64,000 nt of DNA from an uncultured Paracoccaceae bacterium (GTDB lineage: Bacteria > Pseudomonadota > Alphaproteobacteria > Rhodobacterales > Rhodobacteraceae), in contig CATOSU010000020.1 of NCBI GenBank assembly GCA_951812615.1, positions 62,001 to 126,000 on the forward strand, read 5' to 3'. Position 1 is the first letter of the stretch. Every line of letters begins with the position of its first letter. Below, piece after piece: positions 1 through 8,409 of the stretch. A model generated the notes under the pieces. It had not been told where the DNA came from. It searched no databases and worked only from the letters and a program-made list of their open reading frames with translations. The position numbers were made by a program, and so were the translations under genes.

Positions 1-465
1 GGCCCGACCAGCATGAACACCTGCCCGGCACGGTTCATTTTCGTGAGCAGCGAAGAGGGCAAGGCGCGGCTGGCAAAATCGCTCAAGCCCAAGAACGTGG
101 AAAAGATGCGCGCCGCACCGGTTACGGCCATCATCGCGTGGGACCCGGATTACTGGCAGCGGCTGGATTTCCTGTTCCCGCACGAGGACCGCAAACCGCT
201 GTTCGAGGGCAAACCGGACTATGTCCACGACACCGGTTACCGGAATTCCACGCTGCAGGGCGCGTATTTCATGATCGCGGCCCGGGCCATGGGGCTGGAT
301 GTTGGGGCGATGTCGGGTTTCTCGAACCAGATCGTCGATGAAGAATTCTTTTCAGAAAACGGATGGAAATCCAATTTTCTATGTAACATCGGGTATGCCG
401 ACGAAACCGCGCTGTTTCAGAAACTGCCGCGTTTCGCGTTCGACGACATTTGCGAGGTTCTGTAG
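1..465 (+). CDS. RutE/HadB-like nitroreductase-family protein, C-terminal part (5' end outside window)
   Basis: The frame is already open at base 1, reading GPTSMNTCPARFIF. This matches the 'GPTS-N-PARF' segment that in RutE-type malonic semialdehyde reductases lies about 45 residues after the N-terminus, so the ATG at base 13 is internal and the gene starts upstream of the window. Family features visible are the APVTAI strand, RNSTLQGAY, the GLD-GAMSGF segment and the closing KSNFLCNIGYAD block. The family is FMN-dependent and reduces small aldehydes or nitro/quinone compounds; the substrate cannot be read from sequence. The stop lies 6 bases before the OsmC gene, suggesting co-transcription with it and perhaps with the TRAP/dioxygenase genes. 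Confidence 0.82.
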   Translation, partial: GPTSMNTCPARFIFVSSEEGKARLAKSLKPKNVEKMRAAPVTAIIAWDPDYWQRLDFLFPHEDRKPLFEGKPDYVHDTGYRNSTLQGAYFMIAARAMGLDVGAMSGFSNQIVDEEFFSENGWKSNFLCNIGYADETALFQKLPRFAFDDICEVL

Positions 466-471
466 GGCCCC

Positions 472-936
472 ATGGCGATCCGCATGAAAACCACGGTTCA
501 GCTGAACGTCACCGCGCATTGCCCCAGTCATTCGCGCGCCGACGTTTCTGTGCGCGATCTGGAATTCGCAATTGACGAACCGGAGGAGCGCGGCGGAACC
601 AACACCGGGCCGACGCCGACGGATACTGCGCTTGCGGCATTGGCCGGGTGCACGAACGTGATCGGCCATAAATGCGCCGGCAAGCTGGGGGTCGATATCG
701 GCCATCTGCAGATCGACATCACCTGCGATTTCGACCGCCGCGGCGTGACGCTCACCGAAGAGATCGACGTGCCGTTCACGGCCATCCGGCAGATCGTTCA
801 GGCGGACGGGCCGGCCAGCGACGCGGACCTGCAGGCCGTCGCGCATGAGGTCGAAAAATACTGCCCGCAGTCGAAACTGTTTATCGGCAGCGGAACCAAA
901 ATCGAAACGGTCTGGAGAAAGACCGAGCCATCATAA
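472..936 (+). CDS. OsmC/Ohr-family protein
   Basis: A 154-residue protein of OsmC-fold length. The two conserved cysteines of the peroxide-reducing family are present: Cys60 in LAALAGCTNV at the start of the central helix, and Cys131 in EKYCPQSK. The PTPTD segment before the first cysteine is also typical. Members reduce organic hydroperoxides through the cysteine pair with a dihydrolipoyl or thioredoxin-like donor, in the cytoplasm. The gene follows the RutE-like gene by 6 bases and precedes the TRAP binding-protein gene by 22. No good ribosome site precedes the ATG at 472, so the ATG at 484 remains possible. A role in protecting or assisting the neighbouring catabolic pathway is inference. 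Confidence 0.85.
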   Translation: MAIRMKTTVQLNVTAHCPSHSRADVSVRDLEFAIDEPEERGGTNTGPTPTDTALAALAGCTNVIGHKCAGKLGVDIGHLQIDITCDFDRRGVTLTEEIDVPFTAIRQIVQADGPASDADLQAVAHEVEKYCPQSKLFIGSGTKIETVWRKTEPS

Positions 937-958
937 GGCAAATCAGGGAGGACCAGAC

Positions 959-2035
959 ATGATTGCCAAATGGACAAGACGCACAGCTTTGGGCGCATTG
1001 CTGGCGGGGGCCACCGCGCTTCCGGCGCTGGCGACGGAAACGATCAAGGTCGTCGTCATCGACGGCTATCCGGCGCGCGCGCTGTGGGTGAAGGAATTTA
1101 CCAACTTCTTCATTCCCGAGGTCGACAAGCGGCTGGCCGAAACCGGCAACTACAAGATGGACTGGCAGGAGAGCTATGGCGGCTCCATCGTCAAACCCAA
1201 GGGCGTGCTGGAAGGCATCAAGCTGGGGCTGGGCGACATCGGCATCGTCACCACGATCTTCCATTCTTCCAAGCTGCCCAGTCAGGCGATTTCCGCCGTG
1301 ACGCCGTTTGTTGCGGCGGATGCGCGCGCGGTGGCCAAGGCGGTCGATGAGATCGCCAAGGAATACCCGACCATGCAGAAGGAATTCGCCGCGCAGAACC
1401 AGGTATACCTGGCGACCGGCGTGGTTCTGGACACCTATCAGGTGTTCTCGAAGGATCCCATCACCTCGCCCAAGGACATGGAAGGCGCCAAGGTGGCCGG
1501 GGCCGGTATGAACCTGCGCTATCTTGAAGGTATCGATGGCGCCGCCGGTGTCCGCGGTGGCCTGACCGATTTCTACAACATGCTTCAGACCGGGCTTGTG
1601 GACAAGGCGATGCTGTGGCCCGAGGCGGCCAAGACCTTCAAGATCGCCGAGGTGGCGCCGCATATGCTCAAGGCGGATCTTGGCGCGGTGAACTCCAAGA
1701 CGATCACGGTGAACCAGGACTACTGGAACAGCCTGCCTGACGAAGTGAAGGGTGTGCTGCTGGACGTGGCGGTGCTCTATCGCGATCACGTTGCCGGTCT
1801 GGCCATGGACCGCGCCGCAGCCAGCCGCGAGGCCTATGTCGCTGCCGGTGGCACGATCACCGAAGCCAGCGCGGAAGACCGCGCCGCATGGGCCGCCGCG
1901 ATGCCCAATATCGCCGCGGAATGGGCCGCCACGCTCAACGACAAGGGCGAACCGGGAACCGAGATGCTGACGGCCTATCTCGGCAAGCTGGAAGCCGCCG
2001 GGTACACCGGTGTGCGTGACTGGGCAGCCCAGTAA
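959..2035 (+). CDS. TRAP transporter substrate-binding protein (DctP family)
   Basis: A 358-residue periplasmic solute-binding protein. The start at 959 follows GGGAGG with good spacing; the open frame extends upstream but overlaps the OsmC gene. Residues 1-26 form a signal peptide with a twin-arginine-like WTRRTALGAL, ending near ALA-TET. The body has the DctP-family pattern: an early WxESYGGSIVKPKGVLEGIKLG segment, an LDTYQVFS hinge region, and the late TVNQDYWNSLPDEVKG motif seen in many DctP proteins. It hands its ligand to the DctQ/DctM membrane pair encoded next. The ligand is unknown; the adjacent dioxygenase makes an aromatic acid a reasonable guess. Confidence 0.9.
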   Translation: MIAKWTRRTALGALLAGATALPALATETIKVVVIDGYPARALWVKEFTNFFIPEVDKRLAETGNYKMDWQESYGGSIVKPKGVLEGIKLGLGDIGIVTTIFHSSKLPSQAISAVTPFVAADARAVAKAVDEIAKEYPTMQKEFAAQNQVYLATGVVLDTYQVFSKDPITSPKDMEGAKVAGAGMNLRYLEGIDGAAGVRGGLTDFYNMLQTGLVDKAMLWPEAAKTFKIAEVAPHMLKADLGAVNSKTITVNQDYWNSLPDEVKGVLLDVAVLYRDHVAGLAMDRAAASREAYVAAGGTITEASAEDRAAWAAAMPNIAAEWAATLNDKGEPGTEMLTAYLGKLEAAGYTGVRDWAAQ

Positions 2036-2061
2036 ACAAGAAAACGGGGGGCGCCGACGCG

Positions 2062-2619
2062 ATGAACAATGCGTTCAAGAAATCTGTCGGCGCTCTCGCA
2101 ACCCTGTCGGACAGGCTTGCCATGTCCGCCAACGTGATCGGAACATTTGTGGTTCTCGGTCTTGTCGCAGTGGTCAACTTCGATGTGGTTGCCCGTGGCG
2201 TTTTCAATGCCCCGTTTCTCGGCGCCGTGGAGGTCGTACAGTTCTCGATGGTGCTTATCGTTTTTCTGCAATTACCGGATGTTGTGCGGGTAAACCGGCT
2301 GACCCGGTCCGACGGGTTCCTCGTGATCATCGGACAGCGGTTTCCGCGCCTGACGTCTGCCATCACGCACGCAATCGAAACCGTCTCGGCGGTATTCATG
2401 GCGCTGATCGCCATCGCGATCTGGCCGGAATTTACCGAGATGTGGCACACCAAGGACTATTTCGGCGTCCCCGGCGTCTTTACCGCGCCGTGGTGGCCGA
2501 TCAAGCTGGTGATCTTTCTCAGCGCGGCCCTGTGTGCCCTGATCTTCGCCCTGAAAGTGCTGAGACCGGCGCATGAACCGGAACTGATCCGCGCGCCCGA
2601 ACATGAGGATACACTATGA
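2062..2619 (+). CDS. TRAP transporter small permease (DctQ family)
   Basis: A 185-residue integral membrane protein with four predicted hydrophobic segments, at about residues 20-42, 58-76, 102-125 and 145-168. It has the FDVVARGVFNAPFLGAVEVVQF stretch characteristic of DctQ subunits. It assembles with DctM in the inner membrane as the 4-TM partner of a Na+-driven secondary importer. The gene starts 26 bases after the binding-protein stop behind a GGGGGGC-rich ribosome site, and its TGA overlaps the dctM ATG (ATGA), so translation of the two permease subunits is probably coupled. Confidence 0.88.
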   Translation: MNNAFKKSVGALATLSDRLAMSANVIGTFVVLGLVAVVNFDVVARGVFNAPFLGAVEVVQFSMVLIVFLQLPDVVRVNRLTRSDGFLVIIGQRFPRLTSAITHAIETVSAVFMALIAIAIWPEFTEMWHTKDYFGVPGVFTAPWWPIKLVIFLSAALCALIFALKVLRPAHEPELIRAPEHEDTL

Positions 2620-3923
2620 CGCCGATTGAGATCGGCCTGATCTCGGTCGTTGCAATCGTCGTCCTGATCTATCTGGGCGTCTATATCCCGATCGCGCTGG
2701 GCGTTGTTTCGTTCGTCTCGATCTGGCTGATGCGCGACAATTTCGATCTGGCGATGAACCTGCTGAAGATCGCGGTCAGCGACAGCGTGATGGAATACAC
2801 ATTTGCCACGGTGCCCCTGTTCACCTTCATGGGGCTGATCGTGGCGAAGGCGGGGCTGGGCGCCGATATTTACGACGTGATGAGCTCTGGCTTTCGCCGG
2901 ATCAAGGGCGGGATCGGCATGGCGACCGTCGGGGCGAACGCGGTCTTTGCCGCGGTGACCGGGTCGTCCATTGCATCGGCTTCGGTGTTTTCCAAGGTTT
3001 CGGTGCCGCAGATGCTGGCCCATGACTACAACCCCCGGTTTGCGGTCGGTGTTGTCGCCGGGTCGTCGGTGCTGGGCATGATCATTCCGCCCTCGGCGAT
3101 GCTGATCATCTATTCCTTCGTGGCCGAACAGTCGGTGGGCGACATGTTCCTTGCCGGGGTGGTGCCCGGGATCATGCTGGCAGTGGCCTATGTCGGGGCC
3201 ATCTGGGCGATGGGACGGTTCACACCGGGTTTTGTCAAAGGCCGCGACGCATCCGATTTCAGGGCGCTGCCCTGGGGCGAGATCGCGTCGAAGACCCTGC
3301 CGATCCTCGCGCTGATCGTCATCGTGCTGGGCGGCATATATACCGGCTGGCTGACCCCGGTTGAGGCCGGCGCGGCCGGGTCGCTGGTTGGCCTGCTGAT
3401 CGCGCTGGTGCGGCGCAAGATGACAATGCGCCTGTTCTGGGACGCGCTGTTGGAGACCGGACACATTACCGCGGCGATCCTGTTCCTGATTACGGCGGCA
3501 TCGATCTACAGCCGGATGCTGGGGCTCGCCGGGCTGCCGAACGAGCTGGGTGATCTGCTGGCCACCAGCCAGGCCAGTTTTTTCACCATCATGCTTATCT
3601 ACGTCGTGCTGATGCTGTTTCTGGGCACGCTGCTGGACACCGCGTCGATCATCCTGATCGTGGTTCCCCTGTTTCTGCCGCTGATCGAACCGATGGGACT
3701 GTCGTTGGTTTGGTTTGGTATCGTCACCGTTGTCGGCGCCGAAATCGGCCTGCTGACGCCGCCACTGGGCATTTCCTGCTTCGTGATCAAGGCGACGCTG
3801 AACGACGACCGCATCTCGCTCAAAGATGTATTTCTTGGTGCTTTGCCTTTTGCCGCCGTCATGCTGGTGGTACTGATATTGCTGATCCGGTTTCCGGTTC
3901 TGAGCCTTGCCATTCTGAATTGA
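2616..3923 (+). CDS. TRAP transporter large permease (DctM family)
   Basis: A 435-residue, strongly hydrophobic protein of normal DctM length with about 12 membrane segments. Family signatures include ATVGANAVFAAVTGSSIASA in the first third, GVVAGSSVLGMIIPPS in the middle and EIGLLTPPLGISCFVIK near the C-terminus. It is the translocation channel of the tripartite importer and uses the sodium gradient. It starts inside the dctQ stop (ATGA overlap), and its own stop is 11 bases before the dioxygenase start. This ties uptake and ring cleavage into one transcription unit. Confidence 0.92.
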   Translation: MTPIEIGLISVVAIVVLIYLGVYIPIALGVVSFVSIWLMRDNFDLAMNLLKIAVSDSVMEYTFATVPLFTFMGLIVAKAGLGADIYDVMSSGFRRIKGGIGMATVGANAVFAAVTGSSIASASVFSKVSVPQMLAHDYNPRFAVGVVAGSSVLGMIIPPSAMLIIYSFVAEQSVGDMFLAGVVPGIMLAVAYVGAIWAMGRFTPGFVKGRDASDFRALPWGEIASKTLPILALIVIVLGGIYTGWLTPVEAGAAGSLVGLLIALVRRKMTMRLFWDALLETGHITAAILFLITAASIYSRMLGLAGLPNELGDLLATSQASFFTIMLIYVVLMLFLGTLLDTASIILIVVPLFLPLIEPMGLSLVWFGIVTVVGAEIGLLTPPLGISCFVIKATLNDDRISLKDVFLGALPFAAVMLVVLILLIRFPVLSLAILN

Positions 3924-3934
3924 GGAGCTCGCCC

Positions 3935-4804
3935 ATGCGCAACGTGACCCAGGACAATATCACTGACGTTTTTCTCAGCTATTTCGGCAAGGATACCGAC
4001 CCCCGGATGCTGGAGGTCATGCGGTCGCTGTCCCATCACCTGCATGCCTTCGCCAAAGAGGTGAAGCTGACCCATGCAGAATGGAACACCGGCATCGCCT
4101 TTATGGAGCGCATGACCGAGTTCACCGACAAGGAGCGGCACGAATTCATTCTGTTGTCGGACGTGCTGGGCCTGTCCTCTCTGGTGGACATGATCAATAC
4201 GGTCGAGGGCGGAACCTCTTCGTCGGTGCTTGGCCCGTTCCACATCTCTGGCGCCCCCGACATCCCGTTCGGCTTCGATATGAAACGCCATTTCGAGGGT
4301 GAAGTTCTGCTGGTCACAGGCGCGGTGAGGGACGAAAACGGCAACCCGATCGAGGGCGCACAGATCGATATCTGGCAAACCGCGCCCAACGGGCTCTATT
4401 CCAGTCAGGACCCGGATCAGGACACATATTCGTCCCACGGCATTCAGACCGTCGGCGCCGATGGCCGCTATGGGTTCACCACCGTCAAACCGGTCAGCTA
4501 CGAGGTGCCCACAGACGGTCCTGTCGGCGACATCCTGCGCTCGACCGGCCGCCATGCCTGGCGCCCGTCGCACCTGCATTACATCGTCAAAGCCGATGGA
4601 TTCCGGCCGCTGGTGACCGAGGTTTTCCCGGACGATGATCCCTATCTGGACGAGGACACGGTGTTCGGTGTCCGCTCGGATCTGGTGATGCATTACGACA
4701 CAAATCCGGCCGACAGTTTCCCGGCAGAGGGTTTCGAACTGTCCGGCAAGGTGGCCGCCGATTACCTGAGCGTGGAGTTCGATCTGGTTCTGGTCCGCGC
4801 GTAA
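3935..4804 (+). CDS. Intradiol ring-cleavage dioxygenase (catechol / hydroxyquinol 1,2-dioxygenase type)
   Basis: A 289-residue protein with the N-terminal dimerisation domain of catechol-type dioxygenases (about 1-100) followed by the beta-sandwich catalytic domain. All four non-haem Fe(III) ligands are visible: Tyr155 (NGLYSSQ), Tyr189 (VSYEVP), His213 and His215 (RPSHLHYIV). The DGPVGDILRSTGRHAWRPSH segment between them resembles hydroxyquinol 1,2-dioxygenases, and I favour that subtype, but chlorocatechol or catechol cleavage is not excluded. The product would be a muconate or maleylacetate. The ATG at 3935 has a GAGGAG site upstream, and the longer open frame overlaps dctM. No maleylacetate reductase or cycloisomerase is in view. 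Confidence 0.88.
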   Translation: MRNVTQDNITDVFLSYFGKDTDPRMLEVMRSLSHHLHAFAKEVKLTHAEWNTGIAFMERMTEFTDKERHEFILLSDVLGLSSLVDMINTVEGGTSSSVLGPFHISGAPDIPFGFDMKRHFEGEVLLVTGAVRDENGNPIEGAQIDIWQTAPNGLYSSQDPDQDTYSSHGIQTVGADGRYGFTTVKPVSYEVPTDGPVGDILRSTGRHAWRPSHLHYIVKADGFRPLVTEVFPDDDPYLDEDTVFGVRSDLVMHYDTNPADSFPAEGFELSGKVAADYLSVEFDLVLVRA

Positions 4805-4814
4805 CGGGCATTTA

Positions 4815-4891
4815 GCGGGGCAACCGGCGGGCTTGTCTTCGGCGTAAGCTTTGCCCCGCGCAGTACCCCGGCCCGTAAGGCCTACCGGGGT
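4815..4891. terminator. Two inverted repeats between convergent genes
   Basis: GCGGGGCAA (4815-4823) pairs perfectly with TTGCCCCGC (4851-4859) across 27 bases. ACCCCGG (4865-4871) pairs with CCGGGGT (4885-4891), the latter overlapping the GntR stop codon. They lie between the dioxygenase and the GntR gene, which converge, so a bidirectional termination role is likely. There is no run of T, so classical intrinsic termination is uncertain. Confidence 0.45.
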
Positions 4892-5547
4892 TCTCCGAAA
4901 AAGCCGGCCAGATAGCTGCCGGTCCTGCGGTAATGGCTGACCAGCTGCGCAGCTGCCAGATCGGCGTCGCGGGCCACCGCGGCCTTCAGGATGCCGGCAT
5001 GTTCGTCGCTGACATCGCGGCTTTTGTAGTCCTGCGAACTGCCGGCGAGGTATCGGTAGCGAATGTTCAGATCGTAAAGCTGAGAGCAGAATTTCAGCAG
5101 GATCGGTGAACCGGCCTGCGCCAGCAGGGCCATGTGAAACTGCTTGTGCAGATCCTCAAAGCGGCTGTCGCCGTTTTCATAGGCCCGCTGCATGCGGTGA
5201 TGCGCAAGCACCACAGCTTCCTCCCACTCGGTAGTGGCGGCGGCGATGCTCTGGCGCAGCGCCATGTCTTCGAGCGTGCAGCGCAGCGCAAGAATTTCCT
5301 GAAAATTCGTACCGCTGATCGGCGCGGCCCGGAACCCGCGCTGGTCGATGCGTTCCACAAGGTAATCCGAAGTCAGCAGGCTCAGCGCCTCGCGGATCGG
5401 GGAGGCGCCGGTTTCCAGCCGCTGCCGCAACCCGTCAATCTTCAACTTCTCGCCCGGATCCAGATTCCCGGTGACGATCATGTTTCGGATTGCGAAATAG
5501 GCGCGCTGCGTGGCGGAGGTTTCAGGTCTCTCGGTCGGTTCGGTCAT
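4882..5547 (-). CDS. GntR-family transcriptional regulator, FCD subfamily
   Basis: A 221-residue DNA-binding repressor/activator. The winged helix-turn-helix spans about 12-78 (AYFAIRNMIVTGNL, then LETGASPIREALSLL and the QRGFRAAP wing). The C-terminal FCD effector domain has histidines in the positions used for metal binding (His134 and His138 in EDLHKQFH, His183 in DEHAGIL, His205 in SHYRRTG). I chose the ATG at 5547; a TTG at 5598 would add 17 unconserved residues. FCD regulators usually sense a sugar acid, organic acid or fatty acid. It is followed upstream by dgoA-dgoK on the same strand and converges with the dioxygenase genes, so either may be its target. Confidence 0.87.
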   Translation of the reverse strand: MTEPTERPETSATQRAYFAIRNMIVTGNLDPGEKLKIDGLRQRLETGASPIREALSLLTSDYLVERIDQRGFRAAPISGTNFQEILALRCTLEDMALRQSIAAATTEWEEAVVLAHHRMQRAYENGDSRFEDLHKQFHMALLAQAGSPILLKFCSQLYDLNIRYRYLAGSSQDYKSRDVSDEHAGILKAAVARDADLAAAQLVSHYRRTGSYLAGFFGEPR

Positions 5548-5664
5548 GCTATATTCCGGCTGCTTTGAGGAAAATATCGATTTTACGGCCGGTGCCAAAG
5601 GAATAATTCGGTCCCGGCCCGATTTGCTGACCGATGTGCCGCAGGGTCCTCACCTCCGGGTGCT

Positions 5665-6276
5665 TCAGCCCCCGTCGCGGGCGGCATCATACGCCGCGAC
5701 GATGGCCTGCGCCCGCGCGCCGGTCTCGGCGGCCGACAGGCCGGGTTTGTAGAGCGCCGATCCGATCCCGAAGCCATCCGCGCTGGCCCGGATCCAGTCC
5801 CCGAAATTGTCCGGCCCTGCGCCGCCCACGGCATAGACCTGTGTGCCCGGGGGCAGCACAGCCCGGATGGCCGCCAGTCCCGCGGTGCCGGCCATCGCGC
5901 CGGGAAACAGCTTGAGCCCGGTCGCGCCCGCCTTCAGTGCGGCAAAGGCCTCGGTCGGGGTGAAGATGCCGGGCCAGCTGTTCAGCCCCAGCTCACGCGT
6001 GCGTGCGATCACCTCGACATCACAGTTCGGCGACACAATCAGCGTGCCGCCGGACCGCGCGACGCCATCCACCTCGGCCGGTGTCAGCACCGTGCCGGCC
6101 CCGATCTGTGCAACATCGCTGAACGCCTCGGCCATCGCGGCGATGGAGGTCAGCGGCTCCGGCGAATTCAGCGGCACCTCGATCCGGGTGATTCCGGCCT
6201 CGATCAGTGCCGCAGTGACGGCAACGGCATCCGATGGAGGCAGGCCGCGGAGAATAGCGATCAGCGGACGGGTCAT
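5665..6276 (-). CDS. dgoA: 2-dehydro-3-deoxy-6-phosphogalactonate aldolase
   Basis: A 203-residue class I aldolase of the KDPG/KDPGal family, which splits 2-dehydro-3-deoxy-6-phosphogalactonate into pyruvate and glyceraldehyde 3-phosphate. The Schiff-base lysine is Lys122 in GLKLFPG, and the catalytic glutamate is Glu33 in RIEVPLNSP. The phosphate-binding GAGTVLT (59-65) and AVGGAGPDN are also present. [10 protein letters not shown] is the DgoA form rather than the Eda form. The gene overlaps dgoK by ATGA, so both enzymes of the lower De Ley-Doudoroff branch are coupled. The upstream galactonate dehydratase is not in this window. Confidence 0.93.
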   Translation of the reverse strand: MTRPLIAILRGLPPSDAVAVTAALIEAGITRIEVPLNSPEPLTSIAAMAEAFSDVAQIGAGTVLTPAEVDGVARSGGTLIVSPNCDVEVIARTRELGLNSWPGIFTPTEAFAALKAGATGLKLFPGAMAGTAGLAAIRAVLPPGTQVYAVGGAGPDNFGDWIRASADGFGIGSALYKPGLSAAETGARAQAIVAAYDAARDGG

Positions 6277-7172
6277 TTTGTGGCTCCGATCATGGCGCGG
6301 GCGGCGCTCAGCCCTGCAAGGGTCATGGCCTGCGCGTCCTGCAACGCGGCCTGTGCACCGACCCGGTCCAGCGCGGCGGCATAGGTTTGCGATATCTGCG
6401 GCGCGCCGATCACGGCGATCTGCTGGCCCAGCCAGTAGGGCCGGGCAGCGGCCAGTTCCGCCCCGATGAGCAACCCCGACAGACGCGCCCGCGCCACGCC
6501 GGGCGCGGCACCTTCCAGCAGGTCGGTCGCGCGCAGACCGAACAATTGCCCGGCCAGCGCCTCGGGTCGGCTCAGAACGTCATCCACGGCGGTGGAAAAC
6601 GCCCCGGCGTCCCAGCCGTCTGTCACCGAATGCCGCAGGATCGAGCCCTTGCTGAGCAGCTCGAACAGCTCGCCCGTCATGAAGGTCCTGAAACTGACGA
6701 TTTCGTCGGCGCTGACCTGCACCCATTTCGTGTGGGTCCCGGGCAGGCAGATCACCCCGTCCCAGTTCCGGTTGCGGTTCAGAAATCCGGCGACCTGCGT
6801 TTCCTCGCCCCGCATGACGTCTGCGGGCTTCAATTGCCGGACACCGGGCAGAACAAAGGCCCGGATCCGCGGATCGGTGCCGGGCACGCGGACGGGCGGT
6901 TCCGAAAGCGTGTGTACGGGAACCGTGGAATAGGGCGCTTCGTGCCAGCCCTGCCGCGCCCCGACCATGCCACAGGCCAGCACATCCACCGGATCCGGGC
7001 CCAGCCACGGTTCGATCAGCTCCAGCAGTGCGGGTTCGTAGTCTTCGGGGGTCAGGCGCGACAGTCCCTTGTCCGACGACGCCTCGAACATCACTTCGTC
7101 GCCCCGCATCGCCCATGTCCGCAACCGGGTCGTGCCCCAGTCAACCGCGATCCACTCTGTCGTGGCCGTCAT
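6273..7172 (-). CDS. dgoK: 2-dehydro-3-deoxygalactonokinase
   Basis: A 299-residue sugar-acid kinase that phosphorylates 2-keto-3-deoxygalactonate with ATP, feeding the DgoA aldolase encoded directly downstream with a 4-base overlap. The N-terminal [13 protein letters not shown] is the family's phosphate-binding loop, and [11 protein letters not shown] (about 160-170) is the DgoK signature. Length matches the family. A LacI/GntR-type palindrome (GTTA-N4-TAAC) lies 25 bases upstream of the start, and a long GC hairpin separates the gene from the preceding M20 peptidase gene, so the dgoK-dgoA pair probably has its own promoter. Confidence 0.92.
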   Translation of the reverse strand: MTATTEWIAVDWGTTRLRTWAMRGDEVMFEASSDKGLSRLTPEDYEPALLELIEPWLGPDPVDVLACGMVGARQGWHEAPYSTVPVHTLSEPPVRVPGTDPRIRAFVLPGVRQLKPADVMRGEETQVAGFLNRNRNWDGVICLPGTHTKWVQVSADEIVSFRTFMTGELFELLSKGSILRHSVTDGWDAGAFSTAVDDVLSRPEALAGQLFGLRATDLLEGAAPGVARARLSGLLIGAELAAARPYWLGQQIAVIGAPQISQTYAAALDRVGAQAALQDAQAMTLAGLSAARAMIGATK

Positions 7173-7196
7173 GCCTGCCGCTCCTGCCGGGATTTC

Positions 7197-7208
7197 GTTA
7201 TCGCTAAC
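7197..7208 (-). promoter_or_regulatory. Possible sugar-acid repressor operator upstream of dgoK
   Basis: GTTATCGCTAAC is an inverted repeat (GTTA, 4-base centre, TAAC) close to the core of LacI/GalR-type gluconate and idonate operators. It lies 25 bases before the dgoK start codon, a suitable place for repression. The only regulator in view is a GntR-FCD protein, whose usual site is different (TGGT-N-ACCA-like). A partial TGGTCAGCACC lies nearby at 7216-7226. Binding by either type is a guess from motif resemblance. Confidence 0.35.
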
Positions 7209-7226
7209 ACCTTAGTGGTCAGCACC

Positions 7227-7260
7227 GGGGCGGTCCAGCGCGCAATGGCTGGACCGCCCC
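7227..7260 (-). terminator. Long GC hairpin after the M20 peptidase gene
   Basis: GGGGCGGTCCAGC (7227-7239) and GCTGGACCGCCCC (7248-7260) form a perfect 13-bp stem with an 8-base loop. On the minus strand it begins 9 bases after the M20 stop codon and precedes the dgoK operator and start. There is no following T tract. It most likely ends or attenuates the MlrC-M20-M20 transcript, or protects its 3' end. Confidence 0.6.
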
Positions 7261-7269
7261 TGATGCCCG

Positions 7270-8400
7270 CTATTCCAGCCGCATCAGCAGACCGGCCATC
7301 AGCCGTGCGCGTTCGACAAGGCTGGCCACCTCGATATGTTCGTTCAGCGTATGCAGCCCGTTGCCGCGGACCCCGATCGAATCCAGCGTCGGAATGCCCA
7401 TGGCCCCGGTGAAATTCCCGTCCGAACCGCCGCCGGCGCTGTCGCAGCTCAGCTCAAAGCCGATTTCTGCGGCAATCTCGCGGGCCAGATCGTACATGGC
7501 CATGGTGCCCGGCTGATCGGGAGACCACACCGGGCGGGTCACGCCCCGGGTGACCTGAAACTCGACGCCATCGGCCTCACCGGCCAGCGCCAGCATCCGT
7601 TCGACCCCGTGATCGAGGTCTTCTTGTTTTTTCGCCATGCTCAGCGCTTCGGCGTCGCAATAGGTCGATACACAATTGACCCATTCTCCGCCATGGATGA
7701 CGCCGACGCTGAAAGTGCAGTCCGGCCCGGTCATATCCTCTATTTCCAAGAGCTTGCGCGCCATTCCTGCAATCGCGGACCGGCCATCCGCCAGCCGTGC
7801 GCCGGCATGGCTGGGTTTGCCGGTGCTGCGCAGGTTGAACCGGGCAATGGCATAGCGTCCGATGGCCGCACCGCCTCCGGGCAGGCAGGGTTCGGGCACC
7901 AGAACGTATTTGTTGCGCGCCGCCTCCGCCTCGATCAGCTCGCGCGTCGACGGCGTACCGACCTCTTCGTCGGGGGTGAACAGGACGGTCACCGGCAGCG
8001 GTGTCTGCATCCCGGCCGCCAGCAGTTTGCGCAGCGCCTCGACGCTGACGAAATTGCCGCCCTTCATGTCCTGAATGCCGGGACCGTAACAGATGTCGCC
8101 GTCATGGCGGAACGGCAGCGCCGCCAGCGTGCCAAGCGGATGGACGGTGTCCATGTGGCCGGAAATCAGGATCCCCGGCTGCCCGAAATCGGGGTGCGGC
8201 AGGCGTGCCCGCAGGCTGCCGCCGAACCCCATCCGTCCGGGGATCCGTTCGACCATGGCCAGGCCGGCCAGATCGTATGCGGCAAGGTCCATCATCCGGT
8301 TGACCGCGTCGGCATCCCATGTCGGGCTTTCGCATTCGATCCACGGTTTCAGCCCGGCCAGCATCTTTGTGCTGTCAAAAGGCAAATCCATATAGGACAT
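7270..8400 (-). CDS. M20-family metallopeptidase (glutamate carboxypeptidase / CPG2-like)
   Basis: A 376-residue two-zinc hydrolase. Metal ligands and catalytic residues are all recognisable: His82 and Asp84 in SGHMDTVHP, bridging Asp111 in GIQDMKGG, catalytic Glu145 with Glu146 in TPDEEVGTPS, Glu170 in VPEPCLPGG and His350 in GLHTLNEH. The dimerisation insert runs from about 185 to 300. This arrangement is that of carboxypeptidase G2-type enzymes, which release C-terminal glutamate or similar residues. There is no signal peptide, so it is probably cytoplasmic. The start has a GAGGTG site and lies 9 bases after the stop of the next M20 gene, with which it should share a transcript. Confidence 0.88.
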   Translation of the reverse strand: MSYMDLPFDSTKMLAGLKPWIECESPTWDADAVNRMMDLAAYDLAGLAMVERIPGRMGFGGSLRARLPHPDFGQPGILISGHMDTVHPLGTLAALPFRHDGDICYGPGIQDMKGGNFVSVEALRKLLAAGMQTPLPVTVLFTPDEEVGTPSTRELIEAEAARNKYVLVPEPCLPGGGAAIGRYAIARFNLRSTGKPSHAGARLADGRSAIAGMARKLLEIEDMTGPDCTFSVGVIHGGEWVNCVSTYCDAEALSMAKKQEDLDHGVERMLALAGEADGVEFQVTRGVTRPVWSPDQPGTMAMYDLAREIAAEIGFELSCDSAGGGSDGNFTGAMGIPTLDSIGVRGNGLHTLNEHIEVASLVERARLMAGLLMRLE

Positions 8401-8409
8401 GTCAGCACC

